DNA from: Nocardia inohanensis NBRC 100128
GTDB taxonomy: Bacteria > Actinomycetota > Actinomycetes > Mycobacteriales > Mycobacteriaceae
Length of the DNA stretch: 64,000 nucleotides
Direction: 5' to 3'
NCBI RefSeq assembly: GCF_001612945.1
Contig: NZ_BDBK01000014.1
Location: 62,001 to 126,000, forward strand
The notes under the pieces were generated by a model, which saw nothing but the letters and a program-made list of their open reading frames with translations, had not been told where the DNA came from and ran no database searches. Of this stretch, positions 34,650-43,484 are shown piece by piece. The position numbers and the translations under genes were made by a program. The stretch's first letter is position 1. Each line of letters starts with the position of its first letter.

Positions 34650-36950
34650 GTGTCCGTATACCTCTATCGGTGGGGCAAATTCGCCTTCCGCCGCAAATGG
34701 ATCGTCTTACCCGTCTGGCTTCTGCTGTTCCTGCTGCTCGGCGGCTTGGGTGCGCAGCTGAAGGAGCCGATGAGCAATGACTTCAGCATGCCCGAGCTGC
34801 CGTCGGCGCGGGCCAACGAGATCCTCGACAAGCACTTCCCCGGCGCCTCGGAAGCCTTCAAATTCGAGGCCGTGACCGGCACCTATGTCATTCAGGCGCC
34901 GGCGGGCGAGAAGCTCACCGACGAGAAGAACGTGCGCGAGATCGACGCGCTCATCGGCAAGCTGGGCGAGCTCGGCATCGTGAATCACGATAAGCCGCTG
35001 CACAATCCGGTCACCGTGGCGGACAAGATGGGCTGCCTCACCGCGAATCCGGACGTCTCCAAGTGCACCGGCGCACCGCTGAACGTGCTGAACAAGGACG
35101 AACCCGGCACGGTCGCGACGCTGAACGTGCCCTTCAAGATCGCCAAATTCAGCGATGTCACCGCCGACGACCGCAAGGCCGCCTACGACGTGGCCCAGGT
35201 CGCCCGCGATAACGGGCTGACCGTGGAGATGGCCGGTTCCATCGCGATGGAGCAGCAGCAGCCCGGCGGTAAGTCCGAGATGATCGGCATGGCGGTGGCG
35301 CTGGTGGTGATGATGGTCGCCTTCGGTGCGATCGTCGCCTCCTTCGTCCCGATCCTGACCGCGATCATCGGCCTCGGCGCGGCCACCTCGCTGATCTTCG
35401 TCGGCACCTCGGTGATCGAGGTTCCGAGCTTCACCACCTTCCTGGCATCCATGATCGGCATCGCGTTGTCCATCGACTACGCGCTGTTCATCGTCTCGCG
35501 GTACAAATCCGAACTGGCAGTCCAGGATTCGCCGGAGGAGGCCGCGGGCGTCGCGCTCGGCACCGCCGGTTCCGCGGTCGTGTTCGCGGGTCTGACCGTC
35601 ATCATCGCGCTGGGCGGGCTCAGCGTGGTCGGCGTCGAGTTCATGACCTTCATGGGCCTGGGCGGCGCCATCGCGGCCGCGTTCGCGGTGCTCACCGCCA
35701 TCACCCTGATGCCGGCGCTGATGGGCGCGATCGGCCGCTTCCTGTTCAAGCCGAAGCTGCCGCTGGTCGCCCAGCACGATCCCGAGGACGACACCCAGGT
35801 CACCAACGGCACCCGTTTCGCCCGCGTGATCGCCAAGGCGCCCGCCATCACCCTGCTGCTCAGCGTGATCCTGCTGGGTGCGCTGGCCGCGCCCGCCGCC
35901 GGACTGCAATTGGGTCTGCCGGGCGATGACAGCCTGCCCAAGACGACCACGATCCGTAAGGCGTACGAGATCCGCACCGAGGGCTTCGGTGAGGGCAGCA
36001 ACGGCGTACTCATGGTGGTCGCCGATCTGGCCGACGTGGCTCCGGAGAAGCGCACGGATGCGGCGAACGCGCTGCGCAAGCAGCTCGAGTCCTACTCCGG
36101 CATGGATTACGTGACCGCGCCCGAGTTCAGCGAGGACAAGGCCGGCGCGATGCTCAACGCCGTGCCGAAGAAGGGCCCGAACAACCAGGAGACCAAGGAC
36201 CTGGTGAGCGATGCCCGCAGCGCGGAAAGCGCACTCGCGGTGGACTACCCGGGCATGGCGTACGGCATCACCGGCACCACGGCCATCTACGCCGACGTCG
36301 ACCACGTACTGCTCAGCAAGATCGTTCCCTACCTGGCGCTGGTCGCCGGCGCGGCGTTCATCCTGCTGATCCTGGTGTTCCGCTCGATCCTGGTTCCGCT
36401 GACCGCGGCGCTCGGCTTCCTGCTCTCGATGGCGGCCACCTTCGGCGCGACGGTGCTGATCTTCCAGGACGGCGCGCTCGGCCTGATCGAGGATCCGCAT
36501 CCGCTGGTCAGCTTCCTGCCGATCATGTTGATCGGCTTGGTATTCGGCCTCGCCATGGATTACCAGGTCTTCCTGGTGACCCGCATGCGCGAAGAGTTCG
36601 TGCACGGCAAGTCCCCCAAGGAAGCCATGATCAGCGGCTACCACCACGGGGCCCGGGTCGTGGTCTCGGCGGCGATCATCATGATCTCGGTGTTCGGCTC
36701 CTTCATCCTGGAGACCGACGCCACCGCCAAGTCCTTCGGTTTCGCGCTCGCCGCGGGCGTCCTGTTCGACGCCTTCATCGTGCGCATGGTGCTGATCCCG
36801 TCCCTGCTCGTCCTGATGGGCAAGTGGGCCTGGTGGATGCCGAAGTGGCTGGACCGCATCCTGCCCGATATCGACGTCGAAGGCTCCAAGCTGCGCGAGT
36901 TGCAGCAGAAGCCGGTCGAGTTGACCAAGGAGCCCGCCTCCGTGGGCTGA
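34650..36950 (+). CDS. MMPL family transporter
   Basis: A protein of about 766 aa, an RND-type inner-membrane transporter of the MMPL family, many of which export lipids or small molecules to the envelope. Two repeats of membrane helices and outer loops are visible. The first helix is KWIVLPVWLLLFLLLGGLG, the proton-relay region reads IGIALSIDYALFIVSRYKSE near residue 280, and the equivalent second-half motif is GLVFGLAMDYQVFLVTRMREE near residue 640. The GTG at 34650 has AGGAG nine bases upstream and is preferred over ATG 34620. It ends at a strong terminator. Confidence 0.9.
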   Translation: MSVYLYRWGKFAFRRKWIVLPVWLLLFLLLGGLGAQLKEPMSNDFSMPELPSARANEILDKHFPGASEAFKFEAVTGTYVIQAPAGEKLTDEKNVREIDALIGKLGELGIVNHDKPLHNPVTVADKMGCLTANPDVSKCTGAPLNVLNKDEPGTVATLNVPFKIAKFSDVTADDRKAAYDVAQVARDNGLTVEMAGSIAMEQQQPGGKSEMIGMAVALVVMMVAFGAIVASFVPILTAIIGLGAATSLIFVGTSVIEVPSFTTFLASMIGIALSIDYALFIVSRYKSELAVQDSPEEAAGVALGTAGSAVVFAGLTVIIALGGLSVVGVEFMTFMGLGGAIAAAFAVLTAITLMPALMGAIGRFLFKPKLPLVAQHDPEDDTQVTNGTRFARVIAKAPAITLLLSVILLGALAAPAAGLQLGLPGDDSLPKTTTIRKAYEIRTEGFGEGSNGVLMVVADLADVAPEKRTDAANALRKQLESYSGMDYVTAPEFSEDKAGAMLNAVPKKGPNNQETKDLVSDARSAESALAVDYPGMAYGITGTTAIYADVDHVLLSKIVPYLALVAGAAFILLILVFRSILVPLTAALGFLLSMAATFGATVLIFQDGALGLIEDPHPLVSFLPIMLIGLVFGLAMDYQVFLVTRMREEFVHGKSPKEAMISGYHHGARVVVSAAIIMISVFGSFILETDATAKSFGFALAAGVLFDAFIVRMVLIPSLLVLMGKWAWWMPKWLDRILPDIDVEGSKLRELQQKPVELTKEPASVG

Positions 36951-36968
36951 CGCACACGCCCTGAAAAA

Positions 36969-37004
36969 CACCGACCCCCAGCCGAATCCGGTTGGGGGTC
37001 GGTG
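36969..37004 (+). terminator. Perfect hairpin terminator after the MMPL gene
   Basis: CACCGACCCCCAGCC and GGTTGGGGGTCGGTG are near-perfect reverse complements around 6 nt, 18 nt beyond the MMPL stop codon. Confidence 0.85.
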
Positions 37005-37033
37005 CGTTCCGGGGGCCGGCGGCCGAAAGAAAA

Positions 37034-37066
37034 AGCCCCGCAACCGGTTTCCCGGTGCGGGGCTTC
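37034..37066 (-). terminator. Hairpin terminator downstream of tRNA-Ser (CGA)
   Basis: AAGCCCCGC pairs with GCGGGGCTT, extended by CCGG/CCGG inside. On the minus strand it lies right after the tRNA 3' end and is likely the end of the tadA-tRNA transcript region. Confidence 0.75.
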
Positions 37067-37070
37067 TCAG

Positions 37071-37158
37071 CGGTGGCGGAGGGATTTGAACCCTCGGAGG
37101 GGGGTTACCCCTCACACGCTTTCGAGGCGTGCTCCTTAGGCCGCTCGGACACGCCACC
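37071..37158 (-). tRNA. tRNA-Ser (CGA)
   Basis: An 88-nt class II tRNA on the minus strand. The acceptor GGTGGCG pairs with CGCCACC; the anticodon loop CTCGAAA gives CGA, reading UCG; the variable arm is long (serine type); the T-loop GGTTCAAATCC is intact. It lies 55 nt downstream of tadA on the same strand. Confidence 0.95.
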
Positions 37159-37213
37159 GGTGGTGACTTTACCGGACGGCACCGCGAATCCCGAAATCGG
37201 CTGGAGAGACAGG

Positions 37214-37678
37214 TCAGGGGCGCTGGGATCGGAAGAAATCGTCCAGGAGCGCGGCGCATTCGGGTTCCAGGACGCCGGCGGTGACTTGGGGGCGATGGTT
37301 GAGACGTCGATCACGGACCACGTCCCAGAGCGAGCCGACCGCGCCGGTCTTGGGTTCCCAGGCGCCGAAGACGAGTTTGCCGATGCGCGAGAGCACCAGC
37401 GCGCCCGCGCACATGGTGCAGGGCTCGAGGGTGACGGCGAGGGTCGCGCCCTCGAGCCGCCAGCCGTCGCCCAGGACCGCGGTGGCCGCGCGCAAGGCGA
37501 GGACTTCGGCGTGGGCGGTGGGGTCACCGGTCGCCTCCCGGGCATTGGCGGCGCGGGCCAGTTCCTGCCCGTCGGGACCGAAGACGACCGCGCCGACGGG
37601 CACGTCGCGGGGATCGGCGGTGCGGGCCGCTTCGATCGCCGCGCGGATCATGGCCTCGTCGGCGCGGGTGGGGGTCAA
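37214..37678 (-). CDS. tadA: tRNA-specific adenosine deaminase TadA
   Basis: A protein of about 154 aa that deaminates A34 to inosine in tRNA-Arg(ACG). The zinc and catalytic residues are in TAHAEVLALRAA (His, Glu) and LEPCTMCAGALVLSR (two Cys), the standard cytidine/adenosine deaminase motif. A TTG at 37678 overlaps the stop of the upstream gene (TTGA) and includes the usual N-terminal helix TRADEAMIRAAIEAA; an ATG at 37651 would trim that helix. Its presumed substrate tRNA lies 6 kb away at 43370. Confidence 0.88.
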   Translation of the reverse strand: MTPTRADEAMIRAAIEAARTADPRDVPVGAVVFGPDGQELARAANAREATGDPTAHAEVLALRAATAVLGDGWRLEGATLAVTLEPCTMCAGALVLSRIGKLVFGAWEPKTGAVGSLWDVVRDRRLNHRPQVTAGVLEPECAALLDDFFRSQRP

Positions 37679-38214
37679 CGCGGGAGTTTGTCCAGCACCG
37701 CGGCGAATTCGTTGGCGAAGCCGAGGCGCTGGGCGATCATGCCGAGCTGTTCGTCCGGGTAGAGGTCGGTCTCGGCGAGGATGACCGCGAGCACCGGTTC
37801 GGGCAGGCCGAGGTCGGCCAGGACGCCGAGATCGCCTTCCTCCCAGGGTTCGACGTCGTCGATATCGTCCGGATCGATATCGGGGATTTCGACGTTCAGG
37901 TGCTCGAGGACCTCGTAGGCGATGTCGTAGTCGATGGCCGCCGTCGCATCCGACAGCAGGATGCGGCTGCCGGTGGGCGCGGGGCGCAGGATGATGAAGA
38001 ACTCGTCGTCGATATCGAGCAGACCGAAGACCGCGCCGGAGCTTCGCAAACCTCGCAACTCGTCCTCCGCTTCGGAGAGACTGTGCAGTGCCGCCGAGGT
38101 CAACGGCGTCACTTTCCAGTTGGCTTCCTCGCGGACAACCGCCACTGCGAACCCTTCCACGTCGTCGTATTCTTCCGACGCCGCCCTGTTCGCGCTCGAG
38201 CGTTGTGCTGCCAT
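37675..38214 (-). CDS. Putative tRNA adenosine deaminase-associated protein
   Basis: A 179-aa acidic protein of an actinobacterial family found next to tadA (Rv3753c in M. tuberculosis, as recalled). Features are EEYDDVEGFAVAVVREE near residue 15, FGLLDIDDEFFIILRPAP near residue 65 and an Asp/Glu cluster DIDPDDIDDVEPWEEGD near residue 115. It overlaps tadA by 4 nt, indicating co-expression; a partner role with TadA is inferred only from context. The ATG at 38214 is used; the frame extends to 38274 but would overlap the divergent tyrA start. Confidence 0.82.
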   Translation of the reverse strand: MAAQRSSANRAASEEYDDVEGFAVAVVREEANWKVTPLTSAALHSLSEAEDELRGLRSSGAVFGLLDIDDEFFIILRPAPTGSRILLSDATAAIDYDIAYEVLEHLNVEIPDIDPDDIDDVEPWEEGDLGVLADLGLPEPVLAVILAETDLYPDEQLGMIAQRLGFANEFAAVLDKLPR

Positions 38215-38272
38215 GGGCGCAACGGTAGTCCGCTTCGGGGGAAATGTTGAAGTCGTATGCGAATCTGATCGC

Positions 38273-39223
38273 ATGACGGGCCATCCGAAAGCAGCTGTCT
38301 GTGTCCTCGGTACCGGATTGATCGGGGGTTCGGTGCTGCGCGCCGCGGCCGCCGCGGGCTACGAAGCCTGGGGGTACAACCGTTCGGAAGCGGGTGCGAG
38401 CGCCGCGCGCGCCGACGGATTCGAGGTGAGCGGGGACGTGGAGGCGGTGCTGCGGCGCGCCGCCGAACAGGACGCGTTGATCGTGGTCGGCGTACCCATG
38501 CCAGCCATCGACACCGTGCTCTCGGATGTGAAGTCCTTCGCGCCCGACTGCGCGCTCACCGATGTGGTGAGCGTGAAAGCCCCGGTCCGCGACGCCGTGC
38601 ACCGGCACGAACTGGGTGCGCGCTTCGTCGGCGGCCACCCGATGGCCGGGACCAGCGAATCGGGCTGGGCGGCAACTACTCCCGAGTTGTTCGAGAAAGC
38701 CGCCTGGGCGGTGAGCGTGGATCCGGGTACGCATGCCGAAACCTGGCGGCGGGTGGCGCAATTGGCGCTGGACTGCGGGGCCGTGGTGGTCCCGGTGCGC
38801 TCGGAGGAGCACGACCAGGCGGTGGCGCGCATCTCGCACCTGCCGCACCTGCTCGCCGAGGCCCTGGCCATCCAGGGCAATAACGGCGGCCCGCTGGCGC
38901 TGGGCCTGGCGGCCGGATCCTTCCGCGACGGCACCCGGGTGGCGGCCACCGCGCCCGCCCTGGTGCGCGCCATCTGCGAGCCGAATGCGGCCGCGCTGCT
39001 CGCGGTCCTCGATGACACGCTTCGCGTGCTCGAGGGCGCGCGCGAAAGCCTGCGCGCGAACGGTGAGATCGCGCAGCTGGTGGAGGCCGGGCACGACGGC
39101 CGCGTCGAGTACGAGGACAACCAGCGCTGGGTCATCACCGATGTGCGCCCCGGCGACCAGGATTGGCTGGAGCGGCTCGCCGACGCCGGTCGCCGCGGCG
39201 GGGTCGTCGAATCGCTCGGCTAG
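38273..39223 (+). CDS. tyrA: Prephenate dehydrogenase
   Basis: A 316-aa enzyme that oxidatively decarboxylates prephenate to 4-hydroxyphenylpyruvate for tyrosine synthesis. The NAD-binding motif is VLGTGLIGGSVLRAAAAAG near residue 10; catalytic and substrate regions include GGHPMAGTSESGW near residue 122 and ARISHLPHLLAEAL near residue 185, with the conserved His residues. It lacks an ACT domain. It is divergent from the tadA pair, as I recall for Rv3754. The 3' end overlaps the convergent downstream gene by 4 nt. Confidence 0.9.
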   Translation: MTGHPKAAVCVLGTGLIGGSVLRAAAAAGYEAWGYNRSEAGASAARADGFEVSGDVEAVLRRAAEQDALIVVGVPMPAIDTVLSDVKSFAPDCALTDVVSVKAPVRDAVHRHELGARFVGGHPMAGTSESGWAATTPELFEKAAWAVSVDPGTHAETWRRVAQLALDCGAVVVPVRSEEHDQAVARISHLPHLLAEALAIQGNNGGPLALGLAAGSFRDGTRVAATAPALVRAICEPNAAALLAVLDDTLRVLEGARESLRANGEIAQLVEAGHDGRVEYEDNQRWVITDVRPGDQDWLERLADAGRRGGVVESLG

Positions 39224-39822
39224 ATCCGCTCGGCCAGGCCGGGGTAGTCGAGCAGGAACCCGTCGTTGTCGACGGTGACGGTGGCCGAGGAGACGGGCGA
39301 GAGCACGTGGATGCCGTCCGCTCCGCTGCTGTAGGTGAGGCTGGCTTCCTGCACCAGCAGATCCGGCAGCCGCACATAGACGACCGGCACCTGCACGTCC
39401 TCGCTGGCGTGCGCCAGCCCGTACCGGCGGATCGGCAGCGTGTTGAAGAACGGGCTGAGCACCACGTCCACGTCCAGCGCGCCGCCGAAAGTGGAGCGTA
39501 CGTGGGTGTTTCCCGCGTCGATCAGCCAGTAGTTCTCTTCGTCGCGGGCGATGGAGGCGTGCCGTTCGCCGGTGGCGAGGGTGCTGCGCAGCGACAGCCG
39601 CCGGGTGACGCCGTTCTCGTCGGTGACCAGGTCGTAGGAGGCGCTGAAGGCGGGATGGTCTTCGCATTCGCCGGCGATGATGCGGCCGGCGGCACGAATC
39701 CGATTGCCGCTGAGCACCACCCGCACCGATTCCATCCGGGACGCGTTGTGCGCCCGCCAGGTGAGAATCGATGGCCATTTGGGCGTCGCCGGCGTCGTGT
39801 CCTCGCTCCCGCTCTCCGTCAC
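39220..39822 (-). CDS. Putative glycolipid-binding domain protein (DUF1089, Rv3755c-like)
   Basis: A 200-aa protein resembling the glycolipid-binding (PF06475) family. Recognisable segments are LTWRAHNASRMESVRV near residue 20, FSASYDLVTDENGVTRRLSL near residue 60, HWLIDAGN-like YWLIDAGNTHV near residue 95 and FFNTLPIRRYGL near residue 125. No signal peptide is seen, so it is cytoplasmic. The GTG at 39822 (TESGSEDTTPATPKW) is a better start than the far upstream ATG, which adds Arg-rich shadow sequence. Its lipid partner is unknown. Confidence 0.75.
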   Translation of the reverse strand: MTESGSEDTTPATPKWPSILTWRAHNASRMESVRVVLSGNRIRAAGRIIAGECEDHPAFSASYDLVTDENGVTRRLSLRSTLATGERHASIARDEENYWLIDAGNTHVRSTFGGALDVDVVLSPFFNTLPIRRYGLAHASEDVQVPVVYVRLPDLLVQEASLTYSSGADGIHVLSPVSSATVTVDNDGFLLDYPGLAERI

Positions 39823-40052
39823 GCTTAATACCGTACGTGCAGGTGTGCGCCCGCTCGCGCGCACGCGGCACCGCGCGCCACGGATCACAGCGCGCGCGGT
39901 CCCGCGATCGCACCGAAGGCGGTCCCGGCCGAAATTCCTCGGCATTATGCCTGGTAGGTCCGTTGTGCCCGGTGTTGATCTCGGTGGGCGGCGCGCGACT
40001 CGAGTAACGTACCCGGGGCAGATGGGGACTCCGGGGTGAAAGGGACGGCACA

Positions 40053-41210
40053 GTGACGGGCGCGCGGATGGTCGGCCTGTTCGCCGGCATCGGCGGACTG
40101 GAACTCGGGCTGGCCGCGCACGGCTGGCGCAGTGAGCTGTTGTGCGAGATCGATGCCGGGGCGCAGGCGGTGCTGGCCGCGCACTTCCCGGACGTGCCGG
40201 TGCATTCGGATGTGAAGCGGCTGCGCGCGCTGCCCGCCGGCACCGAGCTGGTGGCCGCGGGCTTCCCCTGCCAGGACCTGTCGCAGGCCGGGCGCACGGC
40301 CGGAATCACCGGGGCGCGTTCGGGTTTGGTGGACGAGGTGTTCCGCCTGGTGCGCCGCAAACGGGGCCCGCGCTGGCTGCTGATCGAGAACGTGCCGTTC
40401 ATGCTGCAACTGGGCAGCGGGGCGGCCATGCGGCACATCACCGGCGCGCTGGAGGAGCTCGGCTACACCTGGGCCTATCGGGTGGTGGACGCGCGCGCGT
40501 TCGGGTTGCCGCAGCGCCGCGAGCGGGTGCTGATGCTGGCCTCGCGCACCGAGGATCCGCGCCCGGTGCTCTTCGGCTGCGATGCCGGGCCGCGCACGGT
40601 CGGCGATCCGGAGCAAGATCCGTGCGGCTTCTACTGGACCGAGGGTCAGCGCGGGCTGGGCTGGGCGGTCAACGCGGTGCCCACTTTGAAAGGCGGCTCC
40701 GCGCTGGGCATCGCGAGCCCGCCCGCGGTCCGCCTGCCCTCCGGTGAGATCGTCACCCCCGGCCTCACCGACACCGAGCGCCTGCAAGGCTTCGATCGCG
40801 ATTGGACCGCACCGGCCCTGGGTGTCCCCGGCGTGCGCCCCGGCCATCGCTGGAAACTGGTCGGCAATGCGGTCAGCGTGCGGATGGCCGCCTGGATCGG
40901 CTCCCGCCTGGCCCACCCCGCCGACGACCCGTACCCCGACGGTGAACCCCTCACCGGCCGCGGCTGGCCCACCGCGGCCTGGGGTCACGGCGGCGTGCGC
41001 ATGCGAGTCCCGGTCTCCACCTGGCCCGTTCACGCCCCTTACGAGGACCTGCGCTGGTTCCTCGACGACTCCCGCCTGCTCTCGGCCCGCGCCACCGCCG
41101 GTTTCCTGCGCCGCACCCGGATGGGCTCGCTGCGATTCCCGCCCGGTTTCCTGGAGGACGTGGAGAACCACCTCGATCGGATGGGAGGATTCCCGCGCGA
41201 GGCCGCTTGA
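40053..41210 (+). CDS. DNA (cytosine-5-)-methyltransferase
   Basis: A 385-aa C5-methyltransferase with the conserved motifs in order: I FAGIGG (residues 10-15), IV PCQDLS with the nucleophilic Cys near residue 73, VI ENV near residue 113, VIII QRRERV near residue 157, and X GNAVSV near residue 275. The variable target-recognition region lies between VIII and X and is short. The C-terminal 100 residues are atypical and include VPVSTWPVHAPYEDLRWFLDD. A vsr gene follows 60 nt later, and no restriction enzyme is visible. The recognition sequence is unknown. GTG start with GAAAGGGA upstream. Confidence 0.92.
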   Translation: MTGARMVGLFAGIGGLELGLAAHGWRSELLCEIDAGAQAVLAAHFPDVPVHSDVKRLRALPAGTELVAAGFPCQDLSQAGRTAGITGARSGLVDEVFRLVRRKRGPRWLLIENVPFMLQLGSGAAMRHITGALEELGYTWAYRVVDARAFGLPQRRERVLMLASRTEDPRPVLFGCDAGPRTVGDPEQDPCGFYWTEGQRGLGWAVNAVPTLKGGSALGIASPPAVRLPSGEIVTPGLTDTERLQGFDRDWTAPALGVPGVRPGHRWKLVGNAVSVRMAAWIGSRLAHPADDPYPDGEPLTGRGWPTAAWGHGGVRMRVPVSTWPVHAPYEDLRWFLDDSRLLSARATAGFLRRTRMGSLRFPPGFLEDVENHLDRMGGFPREAA

Positions 41211-41270
41211 GTCACGGCCTCCGGTAGGAGCGCCCATGACACCGCGTGTGAGCACCCCGGCGATGATCCG

Positions 41271-41717
41271 GTGAGTGCCGCCAAACCAGTGACCGATGCC
41301 GCGACGAGTGCGCGGATGGCCAAGCAGCGGCGGGCGGGGACCGAACCGGAGCTGCAATTGCGGCGGGAGCTGCATCGGCGCGGGAAGCGGTTCTTCGTGG
41401 ATCGGGCGCCGATTCCGGGAATGCGGCGGCGGGCGGACATTGTTTTTCCGCGATGGAAGGTCGCGGTCTATGTGGACGGGTGTTTCTGGCACAGCTGCCC
41501 GGAGCATGCGACGTTCCCGAAGAACAATGCCGAGTGGTGGGCCGAGAAGCTGGCGGGAAACGTCACGCGGGACCGGGATACCGATGCCAGGCTCACGGCG
41601 GCGGGCTGGACGGTGGTGCGGGTGTGGGAGCACGTGGGCCCGGATGCGGCGGCTGACCTGGTCACCGCGGCGCTGGGAGCGCGGGTCGCGGCGAGACGGC
41701 GAGCGGATGGGTCATGA
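41271..41717 (+). CDS. vsr: Very short patch repair endonuclease (Vsr)
   Basis: A 148-aa Vsr nuclease. It nicks next to T:G mismatches produced when 5-methylcytosine deaminates, guiding repair back to C:G. The fold signature is MAKQRRAGTEPELQLRREL, then RADIVFPRWKVAVYVDGCFWHSCPEH with the catalytic Asp and His and zinc ligands, and KNNAEWWAEKL. It follows the methyltransferase gene, the classic dcm-vsr pairing. The start is GTG 41271 or ATG 41316. Confidence 0.9.
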   Translation: MSAAKPVTDAATSARMAKQRRAGTEPELQLRRELHRRGKRFFVDRAPIPGMRRRADIVFPRWKVAVYVDGCFWHSCPEHATFPKNNAEWWAEKLAGNVTRDRDTDARLTAAGWTVVRVWEHVGPDAAADLVTAALGARVAARRRADGS

Positions 41718-41810
41718 TGGAAGAAGCATCGGACCGTCCGACCAGTCCGGAAAGATCGACTGCGGGCAGTGCAGCGAGAGCGAGTTGAATCAGCGAAAGC
41801 GAGCCCGGCG

Positions 41811-42548
41811 ATGACGCCAACCCAGCAGGAACAGGCGGTAGCGGCAACCAGTGCGACCAAGCGCACGCCAGGTTGGCGCAAGATCTCACGCTGGTGCATA
41901 GCGATCCTGATCGGTCTCGCCGGTCTCGGCTATTCGTCCTGGGTACTGGAGTTCGTCCTGCCCATCACCAGCGATCCCACCAACACCTTCCTGAGCCAGC
42001 TGGCCGAGAAGGGCGCACCGTTCCGCTGGGTCTTCACCACCGGCGACACCGTGGCGGGCGCGCTGCTGATGGTCGCGGGCATCGGCGGCCTGCTGCTGTT
42101 CTCGCGGCGGCTGTACTCGAACATCGGCTGGATCGCGCTGGCCTGTTTCGGCGCCTCCACCATCGCGGACGCGCAAATGCCGCTCCAGCAACAGGATCCG
42201 AACCGCTATGTGGATACCGGCCTGTTCCCACAGCTGCACCAGGTGCACGCGCTGACCAGCACCCTGGCGGTGTTCTCGATCTACACCGCGATGATCGCGT
42301 TCAGCGTGGCGGCGTTCAAGTACAAGCGCTGGCCCATCCTGCGCCACACCGGCCTGTGGATTCTGATCACCGGCTCCATCGTGACGGCGTGGATGCTGAT
42401 CGCCGACAACCTGTCCGGCAATTACGGCCTCGGGATCGCCCAGCGCATCCAGGTCGGCGCCATGTCGCTGTGGCTGATCGCGCTGGCCGTGCAAATCTTT
42501 GTGGCGGAGCGCGATTCGTCCGCACCCGCCGCATCGCCCGGCGTTTGA
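41811..42548 (+). CDS. DUF998 domain-containing membrane protein
   Basis: A 245-aa integral membrane protein with about six helices (for example CIAILIGLAGLGYSSWVLEFVL and FSIYTAMIAFSVAAF). DUF998 signatures are ISDPTNTFLSQL-like TSDPTNTFLSQLAEKGAPFRW near residue 55 and IADAQMPLQQ near residue 120. The function is unknown. The ATG at 41811 follows GAGCCCGGCG and gives a short basic N-terminal tail (KRTPGWRKISRW). Confidence 0.8.
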   Translation: MTPTQQEQAVAATSATKRTPGWRKISRWCIAILIGLAGLGYSSWVLEFVLPITSDPTNTFLSQLAEKGAPFRWVFTTGDTVAGALLMVAGIGGLLLFSRRLYSNIGWIALACFGASTIADAQMPLQQQDPNRYVDTGLFPQLHQVHALTSTLAVFSIYTAMIAFSVAAFKYKRWPILRHTGLWILITGSIVTAWMLIADNLSGNYGLGIAQRIQVGAMSLWLIALAVQIFVAERDSSAPAASPGV

Positions 42549-42574
42549 TCCGGGCTCCGGGTACGGTCGGGAAT

Positions 42575-43291
42575 GTGACCAGCGACGCACCGGAAATCAC
42601 CGAGATAACCGCCCAGCTCGACACCGTGGCCGCCGCGACCGAGCTGCTGCTCGAATCCGCCCGCAAGCTGACCGACGCCGACCTGGTCGAGCCGTCGCTG
42701 CTGCCGGGCTGGACCCGCGGGCACGTACTGGCCCACCTCTCACGCAATGCCGACAGCCTGGTCAACCTGCTGTTGTGGGCGCGCACCGGCATCGAAACCC
42801 CGCAGTACGCGAGCATGTATCTGCGTGAGGCCGATATCGAGGCGGGTGCGCCGCGGCCGCTGCGCGAACAGCTGGAGGACCTGGCCGCCTCTGCCGAACG
42901 CTGGCTGGCGCTGGCGCGGGTGATGCCGGCGGACCGCTGGCCGGCCATCGTGCGCAATCGTCAGGGCGGGGAGATGCCGGCGACCCGGGTGCCGTGGATG
43001 CGGTTGGTGGAGGTCGAGATCCATCACGTGGATCTGGTCCTGGGCTACACCCCCGCCGATTGGTCCGAGGCATTTCTGGCCCGCCTGCTCCCCCAAGCCG
43101 TCGCCGATCGCGCCGCCCTCGCCGGGCCGGGGTTCACCGTGCACGCCACCGATACGGGCTACACCGGCACGACGGGCGCCGGAGCCACCACCGTCACCGG
43201 TCCGGCGGCTGCGCTCGCGGCCTGGTTGATCGGGCGGTCGACCGGCGAGGGGCTCACCGGAGAACTGCCGGATCTGGCGGCTTGGAAGTGA
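42575..43291 (+). CDS. Mycothiol-dependent maleylpyruvate isomerase family protein
   Basis: A 238-aa protein of the MDMPI (DinB-like) family, in which mycothiol serves as thiol cofactor. Metal-ligand positions are visible as His in WTRGHVLAHLSRNADS near residue 52, and Glu and His in LVEVEIHHVDLVLGY near residue 145. Members include maleylpyruvate isomerases and other thiol transferases, so the actual reaction is open. The GTG at 42575 (TSDAPEITEITA) is chosen. A bidirectional terminator follows. Confidence 0.85.
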   Translation: MTSDAPEITEITAQLDTVAAATELLLESARKLTDADLVEPSLLPGWTRGHVLAHLSRNADSLVNLLLWARTGIETPQYASMYLREADIEAGAPRPLREQLEDLAASAERWLALARVMPADRWPAIVRNRQGGEMPATRVPWMRLVEVEIHHVDLVLGYTPADWSEAFLARLLPQAVADRAALAGPGFTVHATDTGYTGTTGAGATTVTGPAAALAAWLIGRSTGEGLTGELPDLAAWK

Positions 43292-43332
43292 GTTAGCTCA
43301 CCGCCACGCGAAAGTGGTTGGGGCGCATACAG

Positions 43333-43364
43333 AAAAGTCCCGCACCGAGTGGTGCGGGACTTTT
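43333..43364. terminator. Perfect bidirectional terminator
   Basis: AAAAGTCCCGCACC and GGTGCGGGACTTTT are exact reverse complements around a 4-nt loop. It terminates the MDMPI gene on the plus strand and tRNA-Arg on the minus strand. Confidence 0.9.
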
Positions 43365-43369
43365 CGTTG

Positions 43370-43442
43370 TGCGCCCGAAGGGATTCGAACCCCTAACCTT
43401 CTGATCCGTAGTCAGATGCTCTATCCGTTGAGCTACGGGCGC
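43370..43442 (-). tRNA. tRNA-Arg (ACG)
   Basis: A 73-nt tRNA on the minus strand. The acceptor GCGCCCG pairs with CGGGCGC, the anticodon loop CTACGGA gives ACG, and the T-loop GGTTCGAATCC is intact. A34 is the substrate of TadA, allowing decoding of CGU, CGC and CGA. Confidence 0.95.
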
Positions 43443-43484
43443 ATGGTTATTCAGTTGGTATTACACCAGGCGTACCTGGCTTGG

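Noticed and set aside
34707..37259. 850-codon minus-strand open frame opposite the MMPL gene
   Set aside because: Its translation is Gln/Arg/His/Asp-rich with no domain, and the plus strand encodes a clear MMPL protein.
37214..40441. Very long minus-strand open frame of more than 1000 codons across tadA, tyrA and beyond
   Set aside because: Only the last part (TadA) is protein-like. The rest is Arg/Ala/Pro-rich shadow sequence of tyrA and neighbours caused by high GC.
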